Source: Bacteroidales bacterium UBA3844 (GTDB lineage Bacteria > Bacteroidota > Bacteroidia > Bacteroidales > Paludibacteraceae). From it: 55,665 nucleotides of DNA. Under the pieces are notes generated by a model, which did not search any database, was not told where the DNA came from, and saw nothing but the letters and a program-made list of their open reading frames with translations. The translations under genes were made by a program, and so were the position numbers. Within the stretch, counting starts at the first letter, position 1. Each line of letters opens with the position of its first letter. This document shows positions 52,883 through 55,665 of the stretch, in pieces. Location: positions 22,122-77,786 of the forward strand of contig DGHQ01000020.1 in the NCBI GenBank assembly GCA_002392915.1, written 5' to 3'.

Positions 52883-52916
52883 TCTGAATTCTTCACTTTT
52901 TAATTCTTAATTTAAG

Positions 52917-52953
52917 ACAAAAAAGACGGTGCATTTTATCAACGCACCGTCTT
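52917..52953 (-). terminator. Intrinsic terminator for the DoxX gene (minus strand)
   Basis: AAGACGGTGC (52923-52932) and GCACCGTCTT (52944-52953) form a perfect 10-bp stem. Read on the minus strand, it ends in TTTTTTGTCTT. The stop of the DoxX gene is 14 nt upstream. Confidence 0.88.
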
Positions 52954-52967
52954 CCTATATCATAAAA

Positions 52968-54242
52968 TTAAGCCTTCTTCAAAAAGAATTTCTTTATCGC
53001 ATACCACACTCCAAACAGACCTGCGAAATAGATAGCGAAGAAGATGAACGCTGTAGCCCAATTATTTGGCTTGTGCATCTGCATCTCGTCTACCTTCTCC
53101 ATATCGCCGCCAGCCTCATCAAGCAGCTTTTGGAAATCAGGAATATTCTTCACTGCCCACTTGTTCACCACATTGCCTCCCTTGATCAACACAAGTCCGG
53201 GGTTGGAACGGACGATAGTCTTCAATGTGATTTCGTCGGCATTCAGGAATTTATATTGAGCTCCCGTCTCCTGGATGAAAGCATTCAGTTCATCGCTTCC
53301 GATACCTGTGGATGTAAGCATATATAGTTTCAAGCCATTAGCCTCGCAAAACTCGTGGACTTCATTGATCTTATGGGCCTGCTCCATATCAGCCTTGTCT
53401 ATTCTTGAAGAGACGGCGATGAAAGAGAAACCTTCGTTTGCCATTACATCCTCCGTGAGATCTCCATCGTCTGGATCCTCCATTGTGAAATCGTGGATAG
53501 GCGGTTCGTAGCCCTTCTCAATCAGCTCACTGCGGCTGTCGACGAAAGTCCATGTCGAATCATTCTTAGGGTAATCCTGAAGAGTGAACTCCTTCTTCTC
53601 CCCATTCTTTTCATAAGTCAGATAAGTCTCATACACATCCGACGGTGCGCCCTCAGGCACCTCCATGCTTGCAGGGATGTTTGTGCCGATGCTGTAAGGA
53701 CGGAAGTCGATTATTGGCAGATTATAATAGCAGTAGTAGCTGACAACAACCAAGAACAAACCGGTATATGCCGACACAACAATGAATTTCAAAATACTCT
53801 TGTCGCGAGAGCTGTGTTCATGCCACATATATAATATGACACCCATTATAGAGAAAACGATATTTTTCCAGAATGTCTGCCAGTTGGAAATCTTCAAAGC
53901 CTCACCGAAGCATCCGCAGTCAGTGACAGGATTATAGATAGCTATATAAAGAGTGAGCGGAGTGTATATCACCATAAAAATCAAGACACCTATAGAAGTC
54001 ATTCTAGGCCATACTCCAAGAAGCAGGCAAGTGCCGAGAGCGAACTCAACTATATTCAACAGCACACTGCCGAGGAAACTCAACGTCTTCAACCCATCCC
54101 ATGAGAACGCAGTCAAATAGTCGTCCACCTTATACCATCCGCCAAGAGGATCGATAACCTTAGCGAATCCACTGAATAAAAACACCAAGCCCAACAGTAT
54201 CTGCAGAGCCATCACTACTTTACCTTTCTGCTGATCACTCAT
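52968..54242 (-). CDS. DoxX/MauE-type membrane protein with thioredoxin-fold tail
   Basis: About 424 aa. The ATG at 54242 (MSDQQKGK) is preferred; the longer frame needs a TTG. The N-terminal ~145 residues form four DoxX/MauE-type helices (MALQILLGLVFLFSGFAKVIDPLGGW, LLNIVEFALGTCLLLGVW, GVLIFMVIYTPLTLYI, NIVFSIMGVILYMW). A fifth helix follows, then a periplasmic part (about 185-390) ending in a thioredoxin-like segment (FIAVSSRIDKADMEQAHKINEVHEFCEANG...NPGLVLIKGGNVVNKWA) that lacks a CxxC, so it is not a standard disulfide oxidoreductase. One last C-terminal helix. Resembles the BT_3928-type family; function unknown. Its promoter lies immediately upstream. Confidence 0.85.
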   Translation of the reverse strand: MSDQQKGKVVMALQILLGLVFLFSGFAKVIDPLGGWYKVDDYLTAFSWDGLKTLSFLGSVLLNIVEFALGTCLLLGVWPRMTSIGVLIFMVIYTPLTLYIAIYNPVTDCGCFGEALKISNWQTFWKNIVFSIMGVILYMWHEHSSRDKSILKFIVVSAYTGLFLVVVSYYCYYNLPIIDFRPYSIGTNIPASMEVPEGAPSDVYETYLTYEKNGEKKEFTLQDYPKNDSTWTFVDSRSELIEKGYEPPIHDFTMEDPDDGDLTEDVMANEGFSFIAVSSRIDKADMEQAHKINEVHEFCEANGLKLYMLTSTGIGSDELNAFIQETGAQYKFLNADEITLKTIVRSNPGLVLIKGGNVVNKWAVKNIPDFQKLLDEAGGDMEKVDEMQMHKPNNWATAFIFFAIYFAGLFGVWYAIKKFFLKKA

Positions 54243-54274
54243 AACTAACAATTAAAAATTATATTAATTGAGTG

Positions 54275-54305
54275 CAAAAATAATATTTTTTTACCAACAG
54301 ACAAA
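54275..54305 (-). promoter_or_regulatory. Promoter of the DoxX gene
   Basis: Minus strand: TTTG (54302-54305), 19-nt spacer, TATTTTTG (54275-54282). Perfect consensus. The TSS would lie close to 54268, 26 nt before the ATG at 54242. Confidence 0.78.
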
Positions 54306-54369
54306 TTGAAGAGTAAAACGTCGTTGTATTGTCATAAATAAAGGCTGTTTATATTTTTAGATCTTAAAA

Positions 54370-54735
54370 TGAGGATTGTTAAGGGCCCATGTTTATAGAT
54401 ATTGGCCCTAACCCCTCGTCCTCTGCGAGTCCGCAAGGACAAGCATTCAAAAATTGAATTTATTCCATATAAACCGATTTAGATCTCTTTTTTTCTCATA
54501 AAAAGGCGTAGCCGTTCTCTGTGATCCTTGTAGCTCTGTGGTTTTATGCTCTGTGGTTTTATGCTCTGTGGTTTTATGCTCTGTGGTTTTATGCTCTGTG
54601 GTTTTATGCTCTGTGGTTTTATGCTCTGTGGTTTTATGCTCTGTGGTTTTATGCTCTGTGGTTTTATTAAATTCGTGCTCGCCTACGGCTCGCACATTGG
54701 GATGGGTTAGGGTGTTCCGCCCTTAACTATCCTCA
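54370..54735. repeat. Inverted-repeat-bounded element (~366 bp)
   Basis: Outer arms TGAGGATTGTTAAGGGC (54370-54386) and GCCCTTAACTATCCTCA (54719-54735) are inverted repeats with one mismatch in 17. Inner arms CCCTAACCC (54406-54414) and GGGTTAGGG (54704-54712) are a second pair. A hairpin with GTCCT...AGGAC and inner TGCG-AGTC-CGCA (about 54419-54441) lies inside, as does the 15-bp tandem array. No transposase is visible. It looks like a MITE-type or other compound repeat element. Confidence 0.7.
54534..54668. repeat. Nine tandem copies of a 15-bp unit
   Basis: CTCTGTGGTTTTATG repeated nine times (units at 54534, 54549, ... 54654). Copies 1-8 are identical; the last ends in T. The period is a multiple of three, so both strands give long open frames (VLCSV and TTEHK repeats), but no signal, start context or neighbour supports a gene. 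The flank 'ctctgtgatccttgtag' (54517-54533) looks like a degenerate progenitor unit. Likely a variable-number repeat. Confidence 0.92.
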
Positions 54736-54763
54736 AAAAGACAACGGCATTCCAGATCCGTAG

Positions 54764-54784
54764 GGGCAGGTTTCAAACCTGCCC
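54764..54784. repeat. Palindrome GGGCAGGTTT-C-AAACCTGCCC
   Basis: Ten-base arms perfectly complementary around one C. Preceded by 'cgtag' and followed by 'gcatttttg'. Similar in design to the GGGCGA...TCGCCC hairpin near 13817, also preceded by 'gtag'. Could also act as a weak terminator. Confidence 0.6.
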
Positions 54785-54785
54785 G

Positions 54786-55068
54786 CATTTTTGTCAGGTC
54801 ATCACCCTCATCCATCCGCATACATTTTGCAATTACTGTTTGTAAAAATCACGCATTTTGTGTTTCAGAATGTATCATTTGGACGTTTTTTTGCGTCGAA
54901 TTGTAAAATTCAAATATAAAAATGACACAAAAACAACCATTAACATGCGGCAAAATATGCATAAGGTTACAAAATGTTACAATTCGCATACAATTTTGAA
55001 TAAAAGTCACCAAAAATGGTTAATTTTTAGATTTTTTCCATCTTTTTTGATTTTTTACTACATTTTTG
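54786..55068. other. AT-rich gdhA upstream region
   Basis: About 280 nt of AT-rich DNA without a gene. It holds short inverted words such as TTACAAAATGTTACAA (around 54967) and long T runs (55024-55060). I see no riboswitch class or known operator here; the gdhA promoter is at its end. Confidence 0.4.
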
Positions 55069-55098
55069 TTTGTTTTTGTCATTTTTTTTATACTTTTG
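55069..55098 (+). promoter_or_regulatory. Promoter of gdhA
   Basis: TTTG (55069-55072), 18-nt spacer, TACTTTTG (55091-55098), a TAnnTTTG match. The leader to the ATG at 55216 is about 110 nt and ends with an A-rich run. Confidence 0.65.
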
Positions 55099-55215
55099 CA
55101 AACGTAAAACGAGCACAACGGTAAACAAATGCAAAAAGCAACCGTGAATATGTATTCTTTTTACACATTTTTAGAAAAAGAAAAAAAAGAAATAAAAATT
55201 TAAAATTATCACAAA

Positions 55216-55665
55216 ATGAGCAACAAGATGGTTGAGGATTTCATGGCGAAAGTCATCGCTAAGAATCCAGGCGAAGAAGTATTCCACCAGGCAGTTCGTG
55301 AGGTAGTAGAGAGCTTGCTACCATTCATCGAGGCAAACCCTAAGTACAAAGAGGCAAAGATTCTTGAGAGAATGTGTGAGCCTGAAAGAGTAATCATCTT
55401 CCGTGTTCCTTGGATCGACGACAAAGGCGAGTTCCAGATCAACCGTGGTTTCCGCGTTCAGATGAACTCAGCTATCGGACCATACAAAGGCGGTATCCGT
55501 CTTCACCCTTCAGTAAACCTTGGACTTTTGAAGTTCCTTGCTTTCGAGCAGGTTCTTAAGAACTCTTTGACAACACTTCCAATGGGTGGTGGTAAAGGAG
55601 GTTCAGACTTCGACCCTAAGGGCAAGTCAGACAACGAGGTTATGCGTTTCTGCCAGAGCTTCATG
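55216..55665 (+). CDS. gdhA: NADP-type glutamate dehydrogenase, N-terminal part (gene runs off the window)
   Basis: The first 150 codons are present and the frame is open to the window end. Catalyses 2-oxoglutarate + NH3 + NAD(P)H to glutamate, the main ammonia assimilation route in this group. Seen: MSNKMVEDFMAKVIAKNPGE, the glutamate-binding VQMNSAIGPYKGGIRLHPSVN, and the active-site LPMGGGKGGSDFDPKGKSDNE with the catalytic Lys. Typical length is ~445 aa, so about two thirds lie beyond 55665. It has frequent-codon bias. NADP preference cannot be judged because the coenzyme domain is missing. Confidence 0.97.
   Translation, partial: MSNKMVEDFMAKVIAKNPGEEVFHQAVREVVESLLPFIEANPKYKEAKILERMCEPERVIIFRVPWIDDKGEFQINRGFRVQMNSAIGPYKGGIRLHPSVNLGLLKFLAFEQVLKNSLTTLPMGGGKGGSDFDPKGKSDNEVMRFCQSFM

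Noticed and set aside
54534..54668. CRISPR-like array
   Set aside because: Repeats are 15 bp, head to tail with no spacers and no cas genes.
54447..54726. Open frames of TTEHK or VLCSV repeats over the 15-bp array
   Set aside because: The period is a multiple of three, which alone gives open frames on both strands; no signal, promoter or neighbour supports a protein.

Overview
The window is chromosomal DNA from a member of the Bacteroidales (phylum Bacteroidota). Promoters follow the TTTG / TAnnTTTG (-33/-7) pattern of this group, and gene neighbourhoods and families are typical of it: DUF3822-rsmD, acpP-fabF-rnc, a BtuG-like B12 lipoprotein, a DoxX/BT_3928-type protein and RhuM. Two large secreted proteins end in type IX secretion (T9SS)-like C-terminal domains, which suggests a T9SS-bearing lineage such as Prevotella or Porphyromonas relatives. 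I cannot fix the genus. No phage, insertion sequence, CRISPR array, rRNA or tRNA is visible.

Layout. 0.1-7.6 kb: a RecD-like helicase, then a plus-strand run (pilin-like protein, DUF3822, rsmD, folB, pyridoxal kinase, xseA, xseB, MORN-repeat protein). 7.7-12.7 kb: purN facing acpP-fabF-rnc, then an acyl-CoA synthetase. 12.8-13.5 kb: a small antitoxin/PIN-toxin module whose toxin is frameshifted. 14.5-21.1 kb: a cobalamin-riboswitch-controlled minus-strand operon, btuB-btuG-btuF-btuC-btuD. 21.1-26.3 kb: a TPR protein, prfB with its programmed frameshift, a lipoprotein and hemW. 26.4-30.6 kb: a surface protein with seven MBG-like repeats, followed by an OmpA/TSP3 protein. 30.8-37.5 kb: coaD, a calcium P-type ATPase, a tight four-gene run (I42 inhibitor-like lipoprotein, YjbQ, SanA-like, YbaK-like) and a lipoprotein. 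37.6-43.5 kb: a C10 (streptopain/interpain) protease, then two DUF3298-like lipoproteins with rsmG and pcm. 43.6-46.0 kb: an MltF-like lytic transglycosylase and a RhuM/PLD-like protein. 46.0-48.9 kb: phoH-recF-DUF721-thioesterase. 49.2-54.2 kb: outer membrane and lipoprotein genes, a TerB/DnaJ-type protein and a DoxX protein. The window ends inside gdhA.

The best-supported pathway is vitamin B12 capture. An outer-membrane TonB receptor and a surface beta-propeller lipoprotein would hand B12 to a periplasmic binding lipoprotein and an ABC importer, and one riboswitch sits ahead of them all.

The intergenic DNA is rich in palindromic repeat elements. One sits in frame inside xseA, another has probably rewritten the end of folB, and a third site is a roughly 366-bp inverted-repeat-bounded element carrying nine 15-bp tandem repeats. 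I found no clear undescribed multi-gene system. The best leads are the frameshifted PIN toxin, the structured 13.7-13.9 kb element, the repeat elements that enter coding sequence, and the secreted protease / I42-inhibitor pair.
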